Shown here piece after piece: positions 1 through 7,851 of a stretch of DNA of 64,000 bases. Below the pieces are notes generated by a model that saw nothing but the letters and a program-made list of their open reading frames with translations, did no database searches and was not told where the DNA came from. Source of the stretch: Rhodovibrionaceae bacterium (GTDB lineage Bacteria; Pseudomonadota; Alphaproteobacteria; Kiloniellales; DSM-21159); assembly GCA_028279885.1 (NCBI GenBank), contig JANQMX010000090.1, positions 19,752-83,751 of the forward strand, written 5' to 3'. Numbering within the stretch: position 1 is the first letter of the stretch; each line of letters starts with the position of its first letter. The translations under genes and the position numbers were made by a program.

Positions 1-203
1 AGGCCGCCAACAATTACATCAAGTCGACGAGGCTCACTCAGAACTGCGCGACGATAATGGTCAAACTGTTCACGAAAAAGCTTTGCGCGCAAATGAATCG
101 GACCGTTTCCTAACTCCGGTCCACCTTCTATAATTATTCGCGTAGGTTCACCTACCGTGTGTGAGTCTACGACGCGAAGCTGTGTCACATGGGGGATTCT
201 CAT
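1..203 (-). CDS. Proline racemase / 4-hydroxyproline 2-epimerase family, 5' part only
   Basis: I translated this stretch by hand; it is too short for a full ORF call because the gene runs off the left edge. From an ATG at 203 on the minus strand the first 67 codons are open. They contain VVDSHTVGEPTR near residue 11 and an EPRRLDVIVGG-like segment at the end. These match the N-terminus of the proline racemase / hydroxyproline epimerase family (usual form VIDSHTGGEPTR ... EPRGSDVLVG). The family inverts the alpha carbon of proline or hydroxyproline without PLP, using two cysteines that lie outside this window. The start is 8 bp after the stop of the exporter at 212-1099, so the two are probably co-transcribed. 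The family call is fairly secure; the substrate is open. Confidence 0.8.
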   Translation of the reverse strand, partial: MRIPHVTQLRVVDSHTVGEPTRIIIEGGPELGNGPIHLRAKLFREQFDHYRRAVLSEPRRLDVIVGG

Positions 204-211
204 TTGCCGCT

Positions 212-1099
212 TCAAACAGGTTTAGATTTGTTTCTTTTTAAGCGCCTCTTGTCGAATATCGTTATCCCGAGAGAAGCGATAGATATCAGTGCTACGGCTA
301 TCCATGAGCGCAATGTGATGGCGTCAGAAAGAAAGGTAATCCCGATGACAGTAGCAACAACTGGTTCAAAAGATATCAGTATTCCAAATTTGCGAGGAGG
401 CATAGAACGGAGAGCGATAAACTCGAATAGAAGTGGAATGGCGGCAGAAAACACAGCGACGGCGCAAATTGCGATGATTGTTTCTAGATTACTCGCCAGA
501 TTTGTTAGCGCCTGAACACCGGCAATAGGCGATAGAGCTATTGCGGAAACAAGCATCGCAAGAGCCAAACCTACACCGCTATCAATTTGCCGGCTCAGCC
601 TGCGACTGGTTATGATAAAGCAGACCCAGCCGGCCGCTGACAAAAATGCAAAAAGTAATCCGATAGGATCTAAGTCTTGACCGATTGAAGGGGTCAGCAA
701 AAGTATGCCGACACCTGCACACGTGACACATAATACATCTAATGCGCGCCGGGAAGTGGCAAGCGCGAGCCCAAGAGGGCCCAAGAACTCAATTGAAACA
801 GCAATCCCGAGTGGAATTCGAGATAGCGCCTCATAAAAAGTGGCGCTTTGTGCAAGCATTGTGAGGCCCAGTAAAATGATTCCGACGGGCGCTTTCTGAA
901 TTGCTCTTCCAAGGAAAGATTTATAAAGTAAACATAACCCTACGCCGGCAATTAGCATCCGAAAAAACAGAATGCCCTGCGGGCCGAATACCGGAAACAG
1001 CGAGATAGCAAGTGCCGATCCAATCTGAATAGAAATGATTGCACAGATAACTAGTATCGTTGGAGGAATACCCTCCATTGACCGGATGGCGCCGTTCAT
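212..1099 (-). CDS. EamA/DMT-family inner-membrane exporter, RhtA (threonine/homoserine exporter)-like
   Basis: A 295-residue, almost wholly hydrophobic protein with about ten predicted membrane segments in two repeats of five, the EamA arrangement. Two segments point to the RhtA/YbiF branch rather than generic EamA: LGIAVSIEFLGPLGLAL near residue 100 and PPRKFGILISFEPVVA near 235. RhtA exports threonine, homoserine and amino-acid analogues. Base composition is AT-rich like the neighbouring HDO gene and unlike the rest of the window. It lies 123 bp after the HDO gene and 8 bp before the racemase gene on the same strand. I infer that it exports an amino-acid-like product or substrate of those enzymes. 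It could also be an unrelated solute exporter. Confidence 0.85.
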   Translation of the reverse strand: MNGAIRSMEGIPPTILVICAIISIQIGSALAISLFPVFGPQGILFFRMLIAGVGLCLLYKSFLGRAIQKAPVGIILLGLTMLAQSATFYEALSRIPLGIAVSIEFLGPLGLALATSRRALDVLCVTCAGVGILLLTPSIGQDLDPIGLLFAFLSAAGWVCFIITSRRLSRQIDSGVGLALAMLVSAIALSPIAGVQALTNLASNLETIIAICAVAVFSAAIPLLFEFIALRSMPPRKFGILISFEPVVATVIGITFLSDAITLRSWIAVALISIASLGITIFDKRRLKRNKSKPV

Positions 1100-1222
1100 T
1101 ACAATTTGTTTTTAACGATGAGTGTTTTTATCGTCATACGCTTCCGTGCCTCTCTTTTTTTGCGATTTTTTTATGTTTTCAAAGCATTATTTCCTGATAG
1201 GTGCATCGGAAGTTAGCGATAT

Positions 1223-2005
1223 TCAATTACTGATATTTAGTTCTCCATATTGTTCTATTTTAAACGTTAGCTCTAACGCGGTAAAGAGGTTGCCATACGC
1301 GTTTAAGAACGCATTTGCACCGTTCTGTATGGCGTCCCAGGCTGCAGGCTCTCGTTCACAATAAGCCAATACTGCATCTCGGCTGGTTGAGCCGTGCATA
1401 GGCTCTACTTCAGTATGTATCTGATAGAATTCTAGGCGGGGATCATGAGGTCCGTTTAAGCCATAAGCATCTGGAAAAGCACAAAACCCTTCAAGGCAAA
1501 GATTAAATTCAACATCTGACGTGACTTCTGACGCCATATGAAACCCTAAACCTTCTGGAATACTTTTTTTTCTATAATAGCTGGAGGTCAATGTTGCCAT
1601 AGTGGTGGCTTCTGGGAGAATAAACTCCTTCCGCATAAGATCATTTTTTTGAATACCAAAACTGGCGGCCATCTCAAGAAAGTAAGTATGATGAGATTGC
1701 TGTATTCCTTTATCGAGTTTGTGAAGGCCGAACTCATCAACAGCAGAATATAGAACTGATGCTGCTCGTGTTACTGCGCCAAAACGATCGTGCATCATCC
1801 AATCATCGGCAACTCGGAGTCCCAGAGCTAAGATGCCAACGGGAATCTCTTTGAAGAATTCGGCAGTACTAGCGAGGAAGATCGTTAGTGTTTCCGGTGA
1901 CATCGGCGTTTTTTTTAGCTGAATGCCAAAGTCGTCCAGTTTTTTCATTCCAGAGTGATGTTCAATATAGCAAACAAGATCATTGATTGTTTGGGGGGTA
2001 GCCAT
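1223..2005 (-). CDS. Heme-oxygenase-like diiron (HDO / iron-containing redox enzyme) family protein
   Basis: A 260-residue soluble protein with no signal peptide. The clearest motif is FYQIHTEVEPMHG at about residues 193-205. It fits the third core helix of heme-oxygenase-like diiron enzymes, H-x3-D/E-x2-H, here with Glu201 between His197 and His204. Other candidate ligands are the His105/His106 region, Glu111 and Glu160. The length fits single-domain HDO enzymes such as UndA and BesC, which cleave C-C bonds or oxidise fatty or amino acids with O2. The start ATG at 2005 has only a weak GAG-type ribosome site. AT-rich codon use is shared with the exporter and racemase downstream. Family call good; reaction and substrate unknown. 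A TenA/PqqC-like cofactor-free member is the main alternative. Confidence 0.75.
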   Translation of the reverse strand: MATPQTINDLVCYIEHHSGMKKLDDFGIQLKKTPMSPETLTIFLASTAEFFKEIPVGILALGLRVADDWMMHDRFGAVTRAASVLYSAVDEFGLHKLDKGIQQSHHTYFLEMAASFGIQKNDLMRKEFILPEATTMATLTSSYYRKKSIPEGLGFHMASEVTSDVEFNLCLEGFCAFPDAYGLNGPHDPRLEFYQIHTEVEPMHGSTSRDAVLAYCEREPAAWDAIQNGANAFLNAYGNLFTALELTFKIEQYGELNISN

Positions 2006-2243
2006 TGTCAGCTCAGTTGCAGTGTAAGGTTGAACTTAAAGGTATGCGCAAAAAAGCGTTATGGCCAGGATAAAAACTTATTTAATATGGGTATAAAAGT
2101 GTGACAGATGTTGTGTCGGGCGCTAAAGGGGAGATCTATTCGATGTTGTCCGTCGCGCTTTCGCGTGGGCTGATGTTAGGTCCGCGCCGATTATGCTGAC
2201 TTCACTAGTCGATCGACGTTCAGTGCTGAGCTGTGCAATTTCC

Positions 2244-3221
2244 TCATCCCCATAGCGCTTGCGGCGCGGGGAGAATACCAGCGGGTTCGTAGGTCAAGCC
2301 TGGCTCTCTGTCCTCTGCCAGGAGCCAGGGGCCGTCTAGATCGACGAAGCTGGCGAGGCTGCCGACCAGGATGGCGGGCGCCATGGCGAGCGAGGTGCCG
2401 ACGTTGCAGCCGACCATGATGCCAAGGCCCTTGGCTCGCGCTTCACGGGCCGTGGCCAAGGCCTCGGTGAGACCGCCGGCCTTGTCGAGCTTGATGTTGA
2501 CGTAGTCGTAGCGGCCCTCGACAGCCGGCAGGGAGGTGTGATCCCGAAAGCCCTCGTCGGCGGCGATAGGTAGAGGATGGGGAAACGCGGCGAGCAAGGC
2601 ATCGTCGCCGTGCTTCAAGGGTTGTTCGAGCAACTCGACGCCCATCTCGGCCAGAGGCCCGACGCTGTCCGCCAGCTCCTCGGGCGGCCAGCCCTCGTTG
2701 GCGTCGACGATCAACCGTGCCTCCGGCACGGCCTCCCGTACCGCGGCCACGCGAGCCAGGTTCCCCGGACCGCCGAGCTTCAGCTTGAGCAGGGGCCACG
2801 CGGCGTCGCGGGCAGCGGCGGCCATGGCCTCCGGCGTCCCGAGGCTGATGGTGAAGACGGTCGGCAGCCGCTCGGGCGGCTCCAGCCCTGCCAGTTCCCA
2901 GGCGCTTTTGCCGCTAAGCTTGGCTTCCAGGTCCCAGAGCGCGCAGTCGATCGCCGAGCGCGCCGGCCCAGCGGGCAGCGCATCGAGCAACGCCTTTCGC
3001 CCCATGCCGCCTTCCAGCGCCTCCTTCACCGACAGGGCTTGTTCGACCGTGTCGGGCGCCGCCGGATTGAACAGCTCGCCACGCTCTCCCTCGCCACGGC
3101 CGACCGCGCCGTTTTCGGCAATCTCCACCACCACGACGTCGCCGGTCTCCTGCGTCAGGCGGGAGATGACGAAGGGCTCCTTGAGCGGCCATTGCTCGGC
3201 GCGGACGCTGACCTCACGCAT
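2244..3221 (-). CDS. dgcA: N-acetyl-D-glutamate racemase DgcA (enolase superfamily, dipeptide-epimerase-like)
   Basis: 325 residues. It carries the muconate-lactonising-type enolase-superfamily residues in order: KLKLGG (K-x-K acid/base) near residue 145, DANEGW, EQPL and DEGF as the three acidic metal ligands, and KLDKAGG as the opposite lysine near 245. With dgcN directly upstream, the pathway is D-Glu to N-acetyl-D-Glu to N-acetyl-L-Glu. Without that context the same family would be called L-Ala-D/L-Glu epimerase. I chose the ATG at 3221, which overlaps the dgcN stop by 8 bp (ATGCGTGA). A longer frame extends to 3377 but lies inside dgcN and has no family similarity. Translational coupling to dgcN is likely. 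Confidence 0.85.
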   Translation of the reverse strand: MREVSVRAEQWPLKEPFVISRLTQETGDVVVVEIAENGAVGRGEGERGELFNPAAPDTVEQALSVKEALEGGMGRKALLDALPAGPARSAIDCALWDLEAKLSGKSAWELAGLEPPERLPTVFTISLGTPEAMAAAARDAAWPLLKLKLGGPGNLARVAAVREAVPEARLIVDANEGWPPEELADSVGPLAEMGVELLEQPLKHGDDALLAAFPHPLPIAADEGFRDHTSLPAVEGRYDYVNIKLDKAGGLTEALATAREARAKGLGIMVGCNVGTSLAMAPAILVGSLASFVDLDGPWLLAEDREPGLTYEPAGILPAPQALWG

Positions 3222-4227
3222 AGTGGGACTCGAGCACATCGACGAGCGGTGCGACACCGGTGCGCACCGGGTCGACGCAGGGCAGGGCGAGCTGCTCGGC
3301 GGTCTCCGCCAAAAAACGCTCGGCTTCGTCCGCCGGCAGCTTGCTGGTGTTGATGCTGGCGCCGATGAAGCGGACATCCGGGTTGGTCAGGCGTCCAGTT
3401 CCCAGGTTGAGATCGATGCAGTCCTCCAGGCTCGGCAGGTGCCACTTCTCCATGCCGTCGATATGCGGCCGCTTGGCCTCATGGCAGAGCACCAAGGCAT
3501 CGGGCTGCGAGCCGTGCAGCAGGCCGAGGCTGACCCCGGCATAGGAGGGATGAAAGAGCGAGCCCTGGCCTTCGACGATGTCCCAGTGGGCGGGCTCGGC
3601 CTCGGGCGAAAGCAGCTCCGCCGCGCCCGAGACGAAATCAGACACCACCGCATCGACGCAGATGCCGCTGCCGGCAATGAAGATGCCGGTCTGTCCCGTC
3701 GCGCGGAAGTCCGCGTTGTGGCCGCGCTGCCGCATCTCCGTTTCCAGGGCAAGGGCGGTGAACATCTTGCCGACGCAGGTGTCGGTGCCGACGGTCAGAA
3801 GCCGGCGGCCGGCGCGCTTGTCGCCCCGCCCGACGGGGATGGGCCCATCGGGGTGGCGCACGTCGATCAGACGGCGGCCGCGTTGCTCTGCCGCTTCGGC
3901 AAGCGCTGGGTTCTCGATGAGGCGGCTGTGCAAGCCGGCGGCGAGGTCGAGGCCGGCATCGAGCGCCGCCGTCATCTCTGCCATCCAGCGCTCGGGCAGG
4001 CGGCCGCCGGCCGGTGCTACGCCGATGATCAGCGTACCGGCACCTTGCGCCGCCGCCGCCGCGTAGTCCATGTCGGGCAGGCCCGTGTCGGCGCCGCAGC
4101 CTGGTAGGCGTCGCTGGCCAATGCACCAGTCGCGCCGCCAGTGGGCGATGCCGGTCGCTGTCTTGGCGGCCAGCGGGTCCTCGTCGTCACCGAGAAAAAG
4201 CAGATAGGGATGCTTGAGTTCGTGCAC
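3214..4227 (-). CDS. dgcN: D-glutamate N-acetyltransferase DgcN (DUF1611 family)
   Basis: 337 residues. The N-terminus PYLLFLGD...LAAKTATGIAHW is typical of DgcN/DUF1611. A P-loop-like GTDTCVGK sits near residue 145, followed by the conserved segments VEGQGSLFHPSYAGV and HGSQPDALVLCHE. The family acetylates D-glutamate in the catabolic route completed by DgcA. The start is GTG at 4227 with AGGAG seven bases upstream. That ribosome site is half of a perfect 12-bp palindrome (4235-4246). The gene follows the aminotransferase by 25 bp and overlaps dgcA by 8 bp, so the three form one minus-strand operon. Confidence 0.85.
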   Translation of the reverse strand: MHELKHPYLLFLGDDEDPLAAKTATGIAHWRRDWCIGQRRLPGCGADTGLPDMDYAAAAAQGAGTLIIGVAPAGGRLPERWMAEMTAALDAGLDLAAGLHSRLIENPALAEAAEQRGRRLIDVRHPDGPIPVGRGDKRAGRRLLTVGTDTCVGKMFTALALETEMRQRGHNADFRATGQTGIFIAGSGICVDAVVSDFVSGAAELLSPEAEPAHWDIVEGQGSLFHPSYAGVSLGLLHGSQPDALVLCHEAKRPHIDGMEKWHLPSLEDCIDLNLGTGRLTNPDVRFIGASINTSKLPADEAERFLAETAEQLALPCVDPVRTGVAPLVDVLESHYA

Positions 4228-4234
4228 CTAGGAA

Positions 4235-4246
4235 CTCCTATAGGAG
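4235..4246. promoter_or_regulatory. 12-bp palindrome covering the dgcN ribosome-binding site
   Basis: CTCCTATAGGAG is a perfect palindrome. On the minus strand its right half supplies the AGGAG Shine-Dalgarno of dgcN. A hairpin of this short arm could reduce dgcN initiation, or the site could bind a protein dimer; chance is also possible at this length. Confidence 0.35.
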
Positions 4247-4252
4247 GGGTGA

Positions 4253-5638
4253 TCAGATAAGGCCGTCGCGTGCAAGCCGGTCGCTGCAGCGGCTCAGCAC
4301 CTTGGCCAGGCCCGTGGTGATCTCTTGGACCTGCTCTTCGTTGACGATCAGCGGCGGCGTCATCATCAGCCATTGGCCGAACTTTCCGCCGTTGGGCACG
4401 CGGGAGTAGATCGCCAGGCCCTCTTCCATGCCCAGCGTGCAGATTTGGCCGACCGCGTTGTGCTCCATGGGGATCGACTCTTTCGTTTCCTTGTTCGCGA
4501 CCAGCTCGATGGCCTGCAGCAGGCCACGCCCGCGCACGTCGCCGACGATCGGCGAGTCTGCCATGACGGCGCGTAGCTCGCTCATCAGCAGCGTGCCCAT
4601 GCGCTCGGCGTTGGCGATCAGGTCGAGGCGCTCGGTTTCCTGCAGCACGGCATGGCCAACGGCGCAGCTCAGGGGATTGGCATTGTAGGTGTGGCCGTGC
4701 AGGAAACCGCCCTCGGCAGCGACGGCATCGACCATTTCGGATGAGGCCAACATCAGACCGAGCGGCGTGAAGCCGGCGCCGACACCCTTGGCCAGCACCA
4801 CCAGGTCGGGAAGGGCATCCGGCCAGTGATGGGCCGCCAGGAAGCGGCCGCTGCGGCCCGCGCCGCTCATCACCTCGTCGTAGATCAGCAAGAGACCGTA
4901 GCGATCGCAGATCTCGCGCACGTGTCGGTAGTAGAGGTCTGGAGCGACCAAGGCGCCGGTCGCGAGGCCGCCGATTGGCTCCATGATAAAGGCTGCCACC
5001 GTTTCCGGTCCTTGACGCTCGATCTCTTCGGCCAAGGCTTGGGCGGTGCTGCGGGCCCGCTCTTCGGGCGTCTCGCCGGGCTCGAGACGATAAGTGAAGG
5101 GGGCTGGGACTTTCGGCATGGCCTGCATCATCGGCCCGAAGATCTCCTGCGAGATCTCGTCGCCCGAGACGGCGGCGGCGCCGAGGGTGCCGCCGTGGTA
5201 GGCCGGGTGGCGGCTGATCACCTTCCAGCGGCTCGGCTCACCCTTGGCGATGGCGTACTGCCGGGCGAACTTGAGCGCGCTTTCCACCGCCTCCGAGCCG
5301 CCGCTGACCACGAAGGGGCAATCGTAGCCGGGACCGGCGAGGCGGGAGAGGCTCTCGCTCAGCGCCAGGTTGGCCTCGCTCTTGAACATCACCGGCCAGG
5401 CGAAGCAGGCCTTCTGCGCCTGCTTGGTCATGGCATCCAGCACCGCGGCATTGCCGTGGCCCAGGTTGCAGGTCACAGGCCCTGAGGTCGTATCGATGTA
5501 GCGTCGCCCCAGGCTGTCCCAGAAGTAGAGACCCTCGGCGCGCTCGATGGTCGGCGCGTCCGGACCGTGCAGGCCAAGAAAGAAGCGCCGAAAATGGCCC
5601 CGATTGTCCTGGGCCAGCATGGCCTGGTCCGGGTTCAC
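4253..5638 (-). CDS. Class III PLP-dependent aminotransferase
   Basis: 461 residues, full family length. Visible motifs: GSEAVESALKFARQY (PLP phosphate loop) near residue 115, YHGGTLGAAAVSG near 170, LLIYDEVMSGAGRSGRF with the PLP-contacting Asp near 255, and VLAKGVGAGFTPLG with the Schiff-base lysine near 285. The start is GTG at 5638 with GGAGG eight bases upstream. Class III enzymes act on omega-amino groups, D-amino acids or amino alcohols with pyruvate or 2-oxoglutarate. First gene of the operon with dgcN and dgcA, so it may feed or drain D-glutamate, but the substrate cannot be read from the sequence. It diverges from the BKACE gene at 5862. Confidence 0.88.
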   Translation of the reverse strand: MNPDQAMLAQDNRGHFRRFFLGLHGPDAPTIERAEGLYFWDSLGRRYIDTTSGPVTCNLGHGNAAVLDAMTKQAQKACFAWPVMFKSEANLALSESLSRLAGPGYDCPFVVSGGSEAVESALKFARQYAIAKGEPSRWKVISRHPAYHGGTLGAAAVSGDEISQEIFGPMMQAMPKVPAPFTYRLEPGETPEERARSTAQALAEEIERQGPETVAAFIMEPIGGLATGALVAPDLYYRHVREICDRYGLLLIYDEVMSGAGRSGRFLAAHHWPDALPDLVVLAKGVGAGFTPLGLMLASSEMVDAVAAEGGFLHGHTYNANPLSCAVGHAVLQETERLDLIANAERMGTLLMSELRAVMADSPIVGDVRGRGLLQAIELVANKETKESIPMEHNAVGQICTLGMEEGLAIYSRVPNGGKFGQWLMMTPPLIVNEEQVQEITTGLAKVLSRCSDRLARDGLI

Positions 5639-5715
5639 GTTACCGCCTCCGGATGTCGTTGGAGCGCTATCTGTAAAGTGCTTAACAATTTCGTGAGCCT
5701 AGCGCGGGCCGCTTG

Positions 5716-5730
5716 TCGCTTGTCAAGCGA
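5716..5730. promoter_or_regulatory. 15-bp perfect palindrome between divergent aminotransferase and BKACE genes
   Basis: TCGCTTGTCAAGCGA has two 7-bp arms around one central T. It sits about 80 bp from the aminotransferase start and 130 bp from the BKACE start, in the only intergenic region serving both. The form suits a dimeric repressor (GntR-, TetR- or LacI-type). No regulator gene is adjacent. Confidence 0.5.
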
Positions 5731-5861
5731 ACCAACTGCCGGGCAGCCCTGCGTGCCGCGATGGGGCGCAATGAGGTGAGCGACGCTTTTCCCTTGGCGC
5801 GGGCGCCGATAAGCTCTCGCCCCAGTCAGCAAAACAACGAAGCGCCTGGAAAGGGGAGGTC

Positions 5862-6794
5862 ATGGCAGAAGCCCGCAAGGTGGTGATCACCTGCGCCGTC
5901 ACTGGATCCATTCACACGCCCTCGATGTCACCGCACTTGCCGGTCACGCCGGGCGAGATCGCCGAGGCGGCGATCGCGGCAGCCGAGGCCGGTGCCAGCA
6001 TCCTGCATCTCCATGCGCGCAATCCTGAGGACGGGCGCCCGAGCCAGGACCCGGCCGTCTACGAGCAGTTTCTCCCCCGCATCAAACAGAGCACCAACGC
6101 GGTGGTGAACATCACCACCGGCGGCGGCCCGACCATGCCGGTGGCCGAACGCATGCTTCCGGCGGTCACGTTTCAGCCCGAGGTGGCCTCCTTGAACATG
6201 GGCTCGATGAACTTCGGGCTCTATCCCATGCTGGGGCGCTTCAAGGAGTTCAAGCACGACTGGGAGCGCGCCCATCTGGAGGGCAGCCGCGACATGGTGT
6301 TCAAGAACACCTTCGCCGATATCGAGGGCATCTTGAGCGCCTGCCGCGACAACGGCACCCGCTTCGAATGCGAGTGCTACGACATCGGCCATCTCTACAC
6401 TCTGGCTCACTTCCTCGACCGCGGCGTGATCGAGCCGCCGCTCTTCGTGCAGAGCGTCTTCGGCATCTTGGGTGGCATCGGCGGGCATCCTGAGGACCTG
6501 ATGCACATGCGGCGCACGGCCGACCGCCTGTTCGGCGACCAGTACCACTGGTCTATCCTGGGGGCAGGGCGGCAACAGATCGCACTGGCCACCATGGGGG
6601 CGACGATGGGCGCCAACGTGCGGGTCGGTCTGGAGGACAATCTTTGGATCGGGCCGGGTCAGCTCGCCGAGAGCAACGCGGCCCAGGTCACGAAGATCCG
6701 CCAGGTGCTGGAAGGGTTGTCGCTTGCGGTGGCCACGCCGGATGAAGCGCGCGCCCTCTTGAACCTCAAGGGCGGCGACCGCGTGGCCTTCTGA
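5862..6794 (+). CDS. BKACE family beta-keto acid cleavage enzyme (DUF849; 3-keto-5-aminohexanoate cleavage type)
   Basis: 310 residues, the usual length. The metal-binding HLHAR motif is at about residues 46-50 and the third ligand glutamate lies in VRVGLEDNLW near 260. NITTGGG and a Met/Gly-rich NMGSMNFG segment are also typical. BKACE enzymes condense a beta-keto acid with acetyl-CoA to give acetoacetate and a new CoA ester; the keto-acid substrate differs between members. ATG at 5862 has AGGGGAGG upstream. It is transcribed away from the aminotransferase operon and shares its control region, so the two may act on the same compound, for example an amino-keto acid. Confidence 0.88.
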   Translation: MAEARKVVITCAVTGSIHTPSMSPHLPVTPGEIAEAAIAAAEAGASILHLHARNPEDGRPSQDPAVYEQFLPRIKQSTNAVVNITTGGGPTMPVAERMLPAVTFQPEVASLNMGSMNFGLYPMLGRFKEFKHDWERAHLEGSRDMVFKNTFADIEGILSACRDNGTRFECECYDIGHLYTLAHFLDRGVIEPPLFVQSVFGILGGIGGHPEDLMHMRRTADRLFGDQYHWSILGAGRQQIALATMGATMGANVRVGLEDNLWIGPGQLAESNAAQVTKIRQVLEGLSLAVATPDEARALLNLKGGDRVAF

Positions 6795-6799
6795 TCTCC

Positions 6800-7135
6800 A
6801 TGCACTACCGGGCGGCGATCCTGTCCTGTTGTCTCTGGCTCGGCGGCGCGCCTGCGCTTGCCGACCCGAGCATCACCGGCCATCGCCTGCTCAACTGGTG
6901 CCGCAGCGAGCAGGCGACGCCTCTATGGATGCTCTGCCTTGGCTATGTGGCCGGCGTGTCGGACCATCTGGCACGGGTGGAAGGCGCTGCGCGCTACTGT
7001 CCGCCGGAGGGCTTGAGTGACGAGGAGGAGCGGGACATCGTCATCGCCTACCTGGACGAAAACGAAGAGCTCCGCCGCAACTCCGCACTCGACCTGATCG
7101 TGGAGAGCTTGCGCGAAGCCCATCCTTGCCCCTGA
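6800..7135 (+). CDS. Rap1a/Tai-type immunity-fold periplasmic protein
   Basis: 111 residues with an N-terminal signal peptide ending near ALA-DPS (about residue 22). The mature part shows G-x2-L-x2-WC, then CLGYVAGVSD, YCPPEGLS, a helix with AYLDENEELR and a terminal HPCP. This spacing of cysteines and CxGYxxGV is the Rap1a/Tai pattern, named for immunity proteins against Ssp1/Tae4 effectors but very common as stand-alone periplasmic proteins. It starts 5 bp after the BKACE stop with no good ribosome site, so it is probably translationally coupled. No effector or type VI gene is nearby. Confidence 0.7.
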   Translation: MHYRAAILSCCLWLGGAPALADPSITGHRLLNWCRSEQATPLWMLCLGYVAGVSDHLARVEGAARYCPPEGLSDEEERDIVIAYLDENEELRRNSALDLIVESLREAHPCP

Positions 7136-7174
7136 CGCTGCTCGATCTGCAGCGGCAGTACCGAGGGAAGGCGG

Positions 7175-7741
7175 CTAGCCGGTTGCCTCCCGGTCTTCCC
7201 GGTCCCAGGCGAGAATGTGCTCGCGCAGGCTATCGAAGCGCGCGTCGACCTCGGGACCGAAGAGCGGGTCGGGAGAGCTTTCGATCTTGCTGTCCACCTG
7301 CCTCAGATCGGACTCCGACAGCACCTCGCGGGCAAGCGGCAGGAAGACCTCCTCTTCCTTGCGCATGTGGTCCCAGTAGTGCTGCAGGAAATCGCGTCCC
7401 AAGGCGACGATGCCCTCTCGGGAGATCTCCGCCTCGTTGAGCAAGCTGTCGAAGCCGTGCACCAGGCGGTTGGTCAGCTCGGCGAGTTCCTCATGCTCCT
7501 TGTAGAGATCGCCAATCTTCTCCGAGGCCTCCGGCTGGCGCATCAACAGCCGCTCCAGCAGCAAGTCTTCCTTGGGGTGGTGATAGCGGTCGGGAAAGTC
7601 CCGGCAGTACTGTAGCACCCCGTCGATCACGTCGTAGTCGGGGTGCTCCGCGCGGGCGAGAACATCGAGCTGCCGCTCGAAGGCCTTGAGCAGCTTGGCC
7701 ATGGCCCGATGCTCCTCTTTGAGCATGTCGATGACGTCCAT
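7175..7741 (-). CDS. Hemerythrin-like HHE-domain protein
   Basis: 188 residues from the ATG at 7741, chosen because GGAGG lies nine bases upstream; an in-frame ATG at 7789 would add 16 residues with no domain match. A four-helix HHE domain fills the first 150 residues: KEEHRAM near residue 11, RYHHPKEDLLLE near 54, EHEELAEL near 85, and YWDHMRKEEEVFLPLA near 125. These His and Glu residues bind a diiron site for O2, NO or redox sensing. Soluble, no partner domain. It faces the Rap1a gene and stands alone. Confidence 0.85.
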   Translation of the reverse strand: MDVIDMLKEEHRAMAKLLKAFERQLDVLARAEHPDYDVIDGVLQYCRDFPDRYHHPKEDLLLERLLMRQPEASEKIGDLYKEHEELAELTNRLVHGFDSLLNEAEISREGIVALGRDFLQHYWDHMRKEEEVFLPLAREVLSESDLRQVDSKIESSPDPLFGPEVDARFDSLREHILAWDREDREATG

Positions 7742-7851
7742 CGCCTTGTCCTCCACCTTAGACCCGTTTCCGCAGCGAGAAGAAAGCACGCTCGTAGCGC
7801 GGTGGTTTTGATTTCCCTCAAATCGCCGTGGCGGCTGACTTCATGCGCCAG

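Noticed and set aside
2024..2039. Possible CtrA box upstream of the HDO gene
   Set aside because: On the minus strand the half-sites are TTAA and TTAC but the spacer is eight bases, not seven, and the second half is imperfect.
2698..4107. 469-residue open frame on the plus strand
   Set aside because: Covers dgcA and dgcN in antisense; both of those have clear families and coupled starts.
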